A stretch of DNA of 5,856 nucleotides from Candidatus Peregrinibacteria bacterium (GTDB lineage: Bacteria > Patescibacteriota > Gracilibacteria > UBA1369 > LOWO2-01-FULL-3). The notes beneath the pieces are model-generated. The model did no database searches and was not told where the DNA came from. It was given only the letters and a program-made list of their open reading frames with translations. Location of the stretch: contig SLNK01000035.1 in NCBI GenBank assembly GCA_007133095.1, forward strand, positions 1-5,856, given 5' to 3'. Of this stretch, positions 1 to 4,563 are shown piece after piece. The position numbers and the translations under genes are program-made. Positions within the stretch are counted from its first letter, which is position 1. Every line of letters starts with the position of its first letter.

Positions 1-655
1 CGCACGGAGCTCCACAGGGATGCGTGGAAACGCATTCCCAAGTGTCTCCGTCACACATTTCCCAGGATCGGCAAGCGGGGTTACAGGCAACTTGCTCGCA
101 CTCGCCCGTTTCCTCGTTGCACTCCTCCCAGGCCTCACATGCAGGACACTCAACAAGTGCTTCGCACTCGCCGGTCTCTTCGTTGCAGACCTCGTCCTCT
201 CCGCAAGCGGGGTCACAGATGAGTTCGCACTCGTCCGTTTCCTCGTTGCAGACCTTTCCGTCAGGACAGGGCCCGCCACACGGCGGAGGAGGATCTTCGC
301 ATTCCCCGGTATGGGGATTGCAGATTTGTTCGCCCTCGCATGCCGGGTCGCATTCCAGAGCTGGAACGCACCGGAAAGCGTTAAGGTTACAGACCTCGCC
401 TTCCGCACAGTCCTCGGCGCAATCGACCTGGATGCACTTCTCTGAAGCTGCATCACAGATTTCGTGCGCTTCGCACTGATTGAGGCAGTCGGGGTCGGTA
501 TGAGGGGTGACGGAACACGCGTCAATCACGGTGCCGTCTTCCTGCTCGACCAAGTACACTTCTTCCTCGGCACACTTGTAGTCGACCTCGCTGCAGCCCG
601 TGAGGGCCACAGCGAAGATCGCGAACAAAACGATCAAAAGGTTGTTGAAGTTCAT
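1..655 (-). CDS. Cysteine-rich repeat lipoprotein, 3' end outside window
   Basis: The first 218 residues are visible; the reading frame is open at the window edge. Residues 1-21 are a lipoprotein signal: a hydrophobic stretch (about 5-18) and a lipobox L-T-G-C with the lipidated cysteine at C21. The n-region (MNFNN) unusually lacks Lys or Arg. After a spacer (22-56), residues 57-218 hold seven tandem units plus the start of an eighth, with the pattern C-x3-C-x5-C-x6-C, often ending in CNEETGEC. Unit 6 has C-x2-C at its start. Such acidic Cys repeats occur in surface-anchored proteins and are probably held by disulphides; a binding partner cannot be named. The start is fixed by an AAGGAG site 6 nt upstream. 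G+C is clearly higher than in the genes to the right, so the gene may have a different origin. Lipoprotein identity is firm; function is unknown. Confidence 0.85.
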   Translation of the reverse strand, partial: MNFNNLLIVLFAIFAVALTGCSEVDYKCAEEEVYLVEQEDGTVIDACSVTPHTDPDCLNQCEAHEICDAASEKCIQVDCAEDCAEGEVCNLNAFRCVPALECDPACEGEQICNPHTGECEDPPPPCGGPCPDGKVCNEETDECELICDPACGEDEVCNEETGECEALVECPACEAWEECNEETGECEQVACNPACRSWEMCDGDTWECVSTHPCGAPC

Positions 656-661
656 TTTCTG

Positions 662-667
662 CTCCTT
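662..667 (-). promoter_or_regulatory. Shine-Dalgarno site of the lipoprotein gene
   Basis: Read on the minus strand this is AAGGAG, 6 nt before the ATG at 655. It is the only strong Shine-Dalgarno sequence seen before any start in the window, and it decides the start codon of the lipoprotein. Confidence 0.8.
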
Positions 668-680
668 GGCCTTTCGGCCA
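667..680 (-). promoter_or_regulatory. GNRA-capped hairpin touching the ribosome binding site
   Basis: On the minus-strand RNA the sequence is TGGCC-GAAA-GGCCA, a 5-bp stem closed by a GAAA tetraloop. Its 3' edge overlaps the first base of the AAGGAG site. The stem is seen directly. A role in keeping the ribosome binding site open or modulating initiation is inference. Confidence 0.5.
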
Positions 681-710
681 TACTGGTCATTTGCCAAAGG
701 GTGAGTGTCA

Positions 711-738
711 ACGGTCTCAAGATTTGAACTTAGACCGT
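711..738 (-). promoter_or_regulatory. Leader hairpin A upstream of the lipoprotein gene
   Basis: ACGGTCT (711-717) pairs with AGACCGT (732-738). After a one-base bulge, AAG (719-721) pairs with CTT (729-731), leaving a 7-nt loop. It shares bases 735-738 with the larger hairpin B, so both full stems cannot form at once. In the minus-strand transcript it lies about 55 nt upstream of the start codon. Confidence 0.45.
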
Positions 739-794
739 CGGGCATGGGAGAGAGTAAGCGCAAAAATTCACGCATTCACTCCCACAACCGACGG
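735..794 (-). promoter_or_regulatory. Large imperfect hairpin B upstream of the lipoprotein gene
   Basis: CCGTCGG (735-741) pairs with CCGACGG (788-794). Inside this, a 3x3 internal loop is followed by TGGGAG (745-750) with CTCCCA (779-784), then GAGT (752-755) with ATTC (774-777, one G-T pair), a two-base bulge, GCG (758-760) with CGC (771-773) and a 10-nt loop. It could be the structured 5' end of the lipoprotein mRNA or an intergenic structured element. It has no T-tract on either side, so a simple intrinsic terminator is unlikely. Confidence 0.5.
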
Positions 795-805
795 CCCAAG
801 CATAC

Positions 806-835
806 ATAAAGTTAATTTTTCTTGCGAGTTGTCAA
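806..835 (-). promoter_or_regulatory. Tentative promoter for the lipoprotein gene
   Basis: The minus strand has a perfect TTGACA -35 box at 835-830. The best-placed -10 (CTTTAT at 811-806, spacing 18) matches TATAAT at only three of six positions, so the call is weak. If right, transcription would start near 800 and both leader hairpins would be at the 5' end of the mRNA. Confidence 0.25.
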
Positions 836-1001
836 ATAACGTCCGGGACGATGTCGCCTTTTGAGCCTTCAGTCTCATGAATACGCGCACATGGCACGTC
901 TCCAATGAGAGACAACGACCAGGAGCAGAACTCTACATCAAAAACCACATTTAGTCAAGGGCTTTCCACCTGTCTCCCTTTCACAAACGATACCGGGCCA
1001 C
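836..1001. other. Intergenic stretch with no gene seen
   Basis: I see no convincing open reading frame, RNA gene or strong promoter. A weak inverted repeat, TCTCAT (873-878) with ATGAGA (905-910), encloses 26 nt and is not convincing. Base composition is intermediate. The stretch separates the G+C-richer lipoprotein region from the first copy of the direct repeat, so it is the left junction of the toxin-antitoxin array. Confidence 0.4.
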
Positions 1002-1115
1002 TTTCCCGAAAAATTTCAACCTTCCCCCCGGGGAAAAACCCCGGTTTTTCCGCTTGCTTTCGGCAAATCCCAAAAACTTAGACTTATTTAACAAAAATTT
1101 AATGTTCGCTTGGTA
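1002..1115 (+). repeat. Array direct repeat, copy 1 (114-bp core)
   Basis: Matches copies 2 and 3 over their 114-bp core, from TTTCCCGAAAAATTTC to TTCGCTTGGTA, differing from copy 3 by two bases (CGGCAAAT against CGCTAAAT). Bases before 1002 only loosely resemble the left 35 bp of the other copies, and no plus-strand gene ends here. It probably marks the left border of the array or what is left after loss of a cassette. Confidence 0.9.
1028..1049 (+). terminator. Terminator-like hairpin in repeat copy 1
   Basis: CCGGGG (1028-1033), loop AAAAA, CCCCGG (1039-1044), then five T. The form is that of an intrinsic terminator on the plus strand, but no plus-strand gene precedes this copy within the window. 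Confidence 0.5.
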
Positions 1116-1133
1116 GCCTCCCCTCGCAAAAAG

Positions 1134-1177
1134 GGGAAAATTTCAATCTTGCGATTGTTCCCACTTTATAATATAAT
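1134..1177 (+). promoter_or_regulatory. hicAB promoter with overlapping dyad (operator candidate)
   Basis: A -10 box TATAAT at 1172-1177 (a second at 1167-1172) lies 17 bp after TTGCGA (1149-1154), a four-of-six match to the -35 consensus. The -35 is embedded in a dyad: CAATC (1144-1148), TTGC, GATTG (1153-1157), extended after a 5-nt bulge by GGGAA (1134-1138) with TTCCC (1158-1162). HicB-type antitoxins commonly repress their own promoter, so the dyad is a plausible operator; this is inference. The predicted transcript start, near 1184, leaves only about 5 nt before the ATG. Confidence 0.55.
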
Positions 1178-1188
1178 GTAGCCACACA

Positions 1189-1428
1189 ATGACAAAACGG
1201 GATAAGGCCTTGGAGAGATTTCTAAAAAATCCGGAACTTACACATTTCAGGAGAATAGAAATCATTCTAGAAAATTTAAATTTTGAGAAAGCCGGGCTAA
1301 AAGGCAGTCACTATAAATTCAGACACAAAGAGGTGAAAACAAATTTAATAGTTCCAATACACCATGGAGATTGCAAAAAGCACTATAAAAGATTAATCGC
1401 AAAAACAATTAAGAAAAAAATATTATGA
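1189..1428 (+). CDS. hicA: HicA-family mRNA interferase toxin
   Basis: This 79-residue protein has the size and fold signature of HicA, a double-stranded-RNA-binding-like ribonuclease that cuts mRNA. The catalytic histidine is in G-S-H at residues 39-41, and the second conserved block, VPIHHGDCKKHY, is at 55-66. The N-terminal residues 1-30 form a helix-rich segment common in longer HicA variants. The stop codon overlaps the next gene's start (ATGA at 1425-1428), so toxin and antitoxin are translationally coupled, toxin first as is usual for hicAB. No Shine-Dalgarno site precedes the ATG, and the promoter position suggests a leaderless or nearly leaderless message. The family call is confident; RNase activity is inferred from the family. 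Confidence 0.85.
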   Translation: MTKRDKALERFLKNPELTHFRRIEIILENLNFEKAGLKGSHYKFRHKEVKTNLIVPIHHGDCKKHYKRLIAKTIKKKIL

Positions 1429-1742
1429 CCAAACACATAATAACTGTAGGCAACAAAAAATATCCGTATTATCTTGTTCCGGTTCCAAAAACAAACCGGG
1501 TCAGGGTTAAGTGTGAAGCAGCAAAAATAAATCAAGAGTTTTTGAAGGAAGATATAGGAGATCTGTTGGTAGACCTGCCGGAAATGATTATGGAGGAAAT
1601 TGATTTTGAAGAGCGACAAGATCAAACCATACGGTTTCGTATAAGTTCAACCGATAAGAAGAAAATAATGCAAAATGCCGTAAAACACGGCTATAGCAAT
1701 ATATCCGGTTACCTGCGGGATATCGGGTTAAATCCAAAATAA
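1425..1742 (+). CDS. Ribbon-helix-helix antitoxin of the HicA module
   Basis: This 105-residue protein sits in the HicB position. Residues 68-101 have the ribbon-helix-helix pattern: a strand TIRFRIS (68-74), a helix starting TDKKKIM, the turn GYSN (89-92) and a second helix ISGYLRDI (93-100). This would bind operator DNA as a dimer. The N-terminal part (1-66) does not show the usual HicB RNase H-like signature (no clear 'P-gl-t-G-t-EA' pattern). It starts with ITVGNKKYPYYLVPV and has an acidic middle (53-66) that may cover the basic toxin. Neutralisation of HicA and autorepression are inferred from position. Its last codons and TAA stop lie inside repeat copy 2. I leave the symbol open because the N-domain is not clearly HicB. 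Confidence 0.7.
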   Translation: MTKHIITVGNKKYPYYLVPVPKTNRVRVKCEAAKINQEFLKEDIGDLLVDLPEMIMEEIDFEERQDQTIRFRISSTDKKKIMQNAVKHGYSNISGYLRDIGLNPK

Positions 1743-1787
1743 AACAGTTCCGGTAACTTTTTTCCCGAAAAATTTCAACCTTCCCCC

Positions 1788-1808
1788 CGGGAAAAACCCC
1801 CGTTTTTT
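1788..1808 (+). terminator. Terminator-like hairpin in repeat copy 2
   Basis: CGGG (1788-1791) and CCCG (1799-1802) around AAAAACC, then six T. The stem is shorter than in copies 1 and 3. It lies 46 nt after the hicA-antitoxin stop. A competing pairing, TTTTTCCCG (1759-1767) with CGGGAAAAA (1788-1796), would disrupt it. Confidence 0.5.
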
Positions 1809-1844
1809 CCGCTTGCTTTCGCTAAATCCCAAAAACTTAGACTT

Positions 1845-1874
1845 ATTTAACAAAAATTTAATGTTCGCTTGGTA
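1845..1874 (+). promoter_or_regulatory. Possible promoter inside the repeat (copy 2)
   Basis: Each full repeat carries TTTAAT (here 1857-1862, five of six matches to TATAAT) followed by TTCGCTTGGTA and an A-rich leader into the next ATG. No good -35 box sits at the right distance (TTAGAC is only 14 bp upstream). A promoter is expected because a terminator-like hairpin precedes and a gene starts just downstream, but the sequence support is weak. The same motif is at 2456-2461 in copy 3. Confidence 0.25.
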
Positions 1875-1883
1875 AAACAAAAA

Positions 1884-2138
1884 ATGAATTCAAAATTAAA
1901 GTTAAATTTTACATATCATTCAATTATAAGAATAAGGGAGCGGAATATAACTTTGAAAAATATTCCATTATGCGTTTTTTCGCCCGATCGGGTTAGAAAA
2001 GATAAAAACGGCAATGTTAAGTTCATAAAATTATTAAAAAACAAAGGGAAGGTATTGGTTTTAGTTTGCAAAATCAAAAACGACTCATGTAAAATTATTA
2101 CGGTCTTTGAATCCTCGCAAATCTCAAAATTTCTTTAA
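1884..2138 (+). CDS. DUF4258-family putative toxin
   Basis: From the ATG at 1884 this is an 84-residue protein. It has the DUF4258 pattern: F-x-Y-H near residues 9-12, the R-x-R-E-R-N-I-T block at 16-23, a central D-K-N-G-N-x-K-F turn, then two strands, VLVLVCKI and CKIITVF, at the C-terminus. DUF4258 proteins resemble RelE/HicA-like small toxins and are often paired with DUF2283 partners, as here. A TTG 15 nt upstream is in frame (it would add MVKQK), but it lies within the repeat, so the ATG is preferred. There is no Shine-Dalgarno site; the leader is A-rich. Its stop overlaps the next start by one base (TAATG). The toxin role is inferred from family and context; the target is unknown. Confidence 0.75.
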   Translation: MNSKLKLNFTYHSIIRIRERNITLKNIPLCVFSPDRVRKDKNGNVKFIKLLKNKGKVLVLVCKIKNDSCKIITVFESSQISKFL

Positions 2139-2341
2139 TGAAACAGACAAAAATGCCTCAAATAACATACGATCCGGATGCGCAAGTTCTAAACATAAAA
2201 CTGAAGGAAACCAAAGTTTCCGACAGCGATATGGTGGACAATTGCGTTTTAGACTACGATGACAAAGGCGAAATAATAAACATAGAAATCACAGAAATTT
2301 CACCATCTTCAATAAAAGACTTACGGATAGAAGCAAAATAA
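2138..2341 (+). CDS. DUF2283-family putative antitoxin
   Basis: A 67-residue protein with the DUF2283 signature: ITYDPDAQVLNIKL at residues 9-22, then a D-N-C-V-L-D-Y-D-D-K-G-E-I-I-N-I-E-I block around 34-51. In this family a short beta-rich fold acts as partner to DUF4258 and similar toxins. It overlaps the preceding gene by one base (TAATG), giving translational coupling in toxin-antitoxin order. An internal in-frame ATG at 2153 (M6) is also possible and would leave the domain intact. I see no clear DNA-binding motif, so self-repression is doubtful. The last codons and TAA stop lie in repeat copy 3. The function is inferred. Confidence 0.75.
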   Translation: MKQTKMPQITYDPDAQVLNIKLKETKVSDSDMVDNCVLDYDDKGEIINIEITEISPSSIKDLRIEAK

Positions 2342-2482
2342 AACAGTTCCGGTAACTTTTTTCCCGAAAAATTTCAACCTTCCCCCCGGGGAAAAACCCC
2401 GGTTTTTCCGCTTGCTTTCGCTAAATCCCAAAAACTTAGACTTATTTAACAAAAATTTAATGTTCGCTTGGTAAAACAAAAA
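2334..2482 (+). repeat. Array direct repeat, copy 3 (149 bp)
   Basis: Same limits and length as copy 2. It begins in the final codons of the DUF2283 gene, includes its TAA (2339-2341) and ends 5 nt before the ATG of the RhuM-Fic gene. Its hairpin is the same as in copy 1, so the three differences from copy 2 are probably changes in copy 2. Confidence 0.95.
2386..2407 (+). terminator. Terminator-like hairpin in repeat copy 3
   Basis: CCGGGG (2386-2391), loop AAAAA, CCCCGG (2397-2402) and five T, 45 nt after the DUF2283 stop. A competing stem of TTTTTCCC upstream with GGGAAAAA is possible. Confidence 0.55.
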
Positions 2483-2487
2483 CAAAC

Positions 2488-3474
2488 ATGAAGAAACAAA
2501 ACAAAAAATCGCTTGTAATTTATCAATCAAAAAGCGGCGCAATAGAGTTTCATGCTGATTATTCTCAAGAAACAATATGGGCGAATATTAACGAAATTTC
2601 TGAGCTGTTCGGAATAAACAAATCAAATGTTTCTCGTCACATAAATAATGTCTTTAAAGACAAAGAAATTATTAAGGATTCAACTGTTGCAAAATACGCA
2701 ACGGTTCAAAGGAGGGAAGGGAAAAGAAATATTACACGTAGGGTAGAGTATTTCAGCTTGGACATAATCTTAGCGGTGGGGTACAGGGCAAGGTCTGCAA
2801 AAAGAGCAATAGAGTTCCGAAAGTGGGCGACAAAAACCCTTCGGCAACACATACTGGAGGGATACACCATCAACAGAAAAAGAGTGTCGCAAAATTATGA
2901 CGCTTTTATGAAAGCGGTTGCGGACGTGAAGGCGCTTCTCCCGGAAGGGAATCAAGTACAGGCAAAAGACATTCTGGAACTTATCCACGCTTTTGCCGGA
3001 ACTTGGTTCTCTTTGGAGGCGTACGATAATCAAAAATTTCCTAAAGAAGGCGCTACCAAAAAGGAGGTTGTCTTCACCTCCGACGAGTTGGACGAAGCCC
3101 TACACAACCTTAAACAAGAGTTGATCGGGAAGAAACAAGCAACACCGATCTTCGGATGTGAAACAAGGAAGAAGGCTGTCGCCGGTATAATTGGGAATAT
3201 TTTTCAGTCCTTCGATAAACGGGACCTATATTCCACAGTCGAAGAAAAAGCCGCTCATCTGCTGTATTTTATAGTGAAAGATCATCCATATACCGATGGC
3301 AACAAAAGAAGCGGCGCTTTTGCGTTTATCTGGTTTCTCCGCCGTGCGGGAATTTTACCTGTGGGACTGACCCCGGAAGCCCTAACCGCCCTGACACTCC
3401 TCGTCGCCGAAAGTCACCCGCGTGACAAAGAAAAAATGATAGGAGTAATCCTGCTGATCCTCCGGAAAACTTAG
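2488..3474 (+). CDS. RhuM-Fic/Doc fusion protein, single-chain toxin-antitoxin candidate
   Basis: A 328-residue protein with two domains. Residues 10-130 match RhuM (virulence-associated) proteins: ETIWANINEISELFGINKSN forms a helix-turn-helix-like segment, followed by VSRHINNVF, VEYFSLDIILAVGYR and FRKWATKTLRQHI. Residues about 195-322 are a Fic/Doc domain with its active-site loop H266-P-Y-T-D-G-N-K-R274. The NKR ending resembles Doc (which phosphorylates EF-Tu) more than the GNGR of AMP-transferring Fic enzymes, so the chemistry is open. The RhuM half may bind DNA and restrain the Fic half. There is no separate antitoxin gene. The ATG at 2488 follows an A-rich leader without a Shine-Dalgarno site. 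The last residues (K-T) and the TAG stop come from repeat copy 4, so the native C-terminus may have been altered, though the length is near the usual for this fusion. Confidence 0.85.
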   Translation: MKKQNKKSLVIYQSKSGAIEFHADYSQETIWANINEISELFGINKSNVSRHINNVFKDKEIIKDSTVAKYATVQRREGKRNITRRVEYFSLDIILAVGYRARSAKRAIEFRKWATKTLRQHILEGYTINRKRVSQNYDAFMKAVADVKALLPEGNQVQAKDILELIHAFAGTWFSLEAYDNQKFPKEGATKKEVVFTSDELDEALHNLKQELIGKKQATPIFGCETRKKAVAGIIGNIFQSFDKRDLYSTVEEKAAHLLYFIVKDHPYTDGNKRSGAFAFIWFLRRAGILPVGLTPEALTALTLLVAESHPRDKEKMIGVILLILRKT

Positions 3475-3511
3475 ACTTATTTCAAAAACCTTAATGTTCG
3501 CTTGGTAAAAC
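3466..3511 (+). repeat. Array direct repeat, copy 4 (46-bp partial)
   Basis: Only the right-hand end of the repeat is present: AAAACTTAGACTTATTT, then a diverged section (two bases missing and TT changed to CC), then TTAATGTTCGCTTGGTAAAAC. The left ~100 bp with the terminator-like hairpin are absent. It supplies the stop codon of the RhuM-Fic gene and closes the array on the right. Confidence 0.85.
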
Positions 3512-3531
3512 CGGAATCAACTCAATATAAT
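3502..3531 (+). promoter_or_regulatory. Promoter for the 310-aa protein gene, formed at repeat end
   Basis: TATAAT at 3526-3531 is preceded, at 18 bp, by TTGGTA (3502-3507), a four-of-six -35 match that is the conserved right end of the repeat. If used, transcription would start near 3538, giving a leader of about 93 nt. In the other copies no -10 box lies at this distance from TTGGTA. Confidence 0.45.
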
Positions 3532-3565
3532 CGCAAGCGCGCACCTTCTTCGTAATCAAAACTTG

Positions 3566-3582
3566 CAAAAGCCAAGCTTTTG
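3566..3582 (+). promoter_or_regulatory. Hairpin in the leader of the 310-aa protein gene
   Basis: CAAAAGC (3566-3572) pairs perfectly with GCTTTTG (3576-3582) around a 3-nt loop. A second small stem, AAGGA (3604-3608) with TCCTT (3613-3617), follows and pairs the only purine-rich Shine-Dalgarno-like bases before the start. The first stem lacks a T-tract, so terminator function is doubtful. Confidence 0.4.
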
Positions 3583-3630
3583 TGTTAAAAATGTAATTCT
3601 TTCAAGGACTTATCCTTTAAAAAGAAAAAA

Positions 3631-4563
3631 ATGAGCGAAACCCCCCGAGACACAAATGTTATTCGACCAAAAGAATTCAATGGATTTTCCGAAGAAAAAA
3701 TTAAAGATACAAGAAAAAAAATAGAAGAGGCTTTGGCGTCCTGTTTAAGTTGCCCTCCGGAGACGGAACTTCACTATCACCCGGAGTGCACGGTGAAGTT
3801 GATAAGTCTAAGCGGAACATATAGACCTAAAGTCATAGAAAAAGCATTTGATAGCCTTTTGGCCGGGCAAGGACATCCAAGCCACATGATTTTACAGCCT
3901 TTGGATGAAAATAAAGAAGCGATTATGCACGCGGCAAGCAAGGTGGGGATGTCAAAAGTTCCCTGCACAAATGTGATAGTAAGTCCTTATAGTCCGGGAG
4001 TCGCAAGAGCGGCGGGGTTAAGGTCAAAAGACGCGTTAATTGCGATTATTCTGGCAGACGCATCCAGATACAGCACGAGTCCGGACGGGATAGAAAGCAC
4101 GATAGCGAGGAAGTTCAAAGCAAATCCTGAAGACTTGGCCTCCATCTACAAAGAGATTTATAGAAATTTTGAGGAAAACAAGAGTAAAGCGATATCTTCA
4201 TTCAACAAACTTCTTCAAGCCTCAAACGATATAAGTTGGCATCTGTGGAAGTCCATGGGATTAAAAGGAAAAGTGATGGCGATGGTCGGGGCCGAACACG
4301 CAAAAATCTTTACCCGTGTTTTTAGACCGACACGAGAATATTGTCCAAAAAGGCTGGACAGAGTGATAGAGGAGGTTGCGGAAAGTGAAGTATTGGGAAC
4401 TATCAGAATGCCAAGAGGTTTTCAAAACCGGAAAGGAAGAGTTATTTCAGGAGACGATATGGAAAAAGAAATGGCTTTAAGGAAGCACATTAAAAAATAT
4501 CCCCATGATGAGCTCGCAAAAAGAAGGCTTGCTAATCTGAAGAGGAAGCCTCCCGGACGATAG
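3631..4563 (+). CDS. Unrecognised 310-aa protein with possible zinc motif
   Basis: I do not recognise the family. The protein is soluble in appearance, with no signal peptide or membrane segment. A charged helix (20-37) leads into C38-x2-C41-x6-H48-x-H50-x2-C53, which could bind zinc. A mixed alpha/beta middle follows, with PCTNVIVSPYSPGVARAAGL near 111-130 and the hydrophobic ALIAIILADASRY near 134-146. Helix-rich stretches follow, then a C-terminal tail that is strongly basic (HIKKY, AKRRLANLKRKPPGR), suggesting nucleic acid or membrane-surface contact. Other cysteines are C112 and C238. The ATG is the first in frame and is preceded by an A-rich stretch but no Shine-Dalgarno site. It directly follows the toxin-antitoxin array but has its own promoter candidate, so a shared role is unproven. 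Confidence 0.7.
   Translation: MSETPRDTNVIRPKEFNGFSEEKIKDTRKKIEEALASCLSCPPETELHYHPECTVKLISLSGTYRPKVIEKAFDSLLAGQGHPSHMILQPLDENKEAIMHAASKVGMSKVPCTNVIVSPYSPGVARAAGLRSKDALIAIILADASRYSTSPDGIESTIARKFKANPEDLASIYKEIYRNFEENKSKAISSFNKLLQASNDISWHLWKSMGLKGKVMAMVGAEHAKIFTRVFRPTREYCPKRLDRVIEEVAESEVLGTIRMPRGFQNRKGRVISGDDMEKEMALRKHIKKYPHDELAKRRLANLKRKPPGR

Larger units (their letters stand above)
1735..1883 (+). repeat. Array direct repeat, copy 2 (149 bp)
   Basis: Shares 149 bp with copy 3, from CAAAATAAAACAGTTCC to GGTAAAACAAAAA, with three differences, all in the hairpin (GGG/CCCCCG/T6 against GGGG/CCCCGG/T5). The left end begins within the antitoxin's last codons and includes its TAA. The right end stops one base before the A of the next start codon's ATG (1884). 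The repeat thus fills the whole gap between two toxin-antitoxin pairs. Confidence 0.95.

Noticed and set aside
20..479. Plus-strand reading frames over the lipoprotein
   Set aside because: They lie antisense to the Cys-repeat lipoprotein, have no ribosome binding site, and their repeated S/H-rich or L/A-rich text is the complement of the Cys-repeat codons.
727..735. 9-mer AACTTAGAC shared between the lipoprotein leader and the array repeats
   Set aside because: Identity does not extend beyond nine bases and here the bases form part of hairpin A, so chance is the simplest explanation.
715..800. tRNA gene on the minus strand
   Set aside because: A TTTGAAC string resembles a T-loop complement, but there is no matching acceptor stem, anticodon arm or CCA end. 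The pairing fits two simple hairpins.
1425..1428. TGA read as glycine (recoded genetic code)
   Set aside because: TGA ends hicA exactly at the overlapping ATGA start of its partner, and the TAA, TAG and TGA stops in the window all fit normal protein ends.
1840..1880. Integron attC site in the repeat
   Set aside because: ATTTAAC fits the RYYYAAC box and a GTT follows, but the second box reads GTTCGCT instead of GTTRRRY, the boxes are only 11 nt apart, and copy 4 loses the first box. A canonical attC is not supported, although a divergent site is not excluded.
1869..1883. TTG start for the DUF4258 gene
   Set aside because: It lies wholly inside the repeat, has no ribosome binding site, and the same TTG in copy 3 is out of frame with the following gene. 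The ATG at 1884 fits the family better.
1002..3511. CRISPR array
   Set aside because: Repeats are far too long and the intervening sequences are 240-990 bp coding modules, not short unique spacers.
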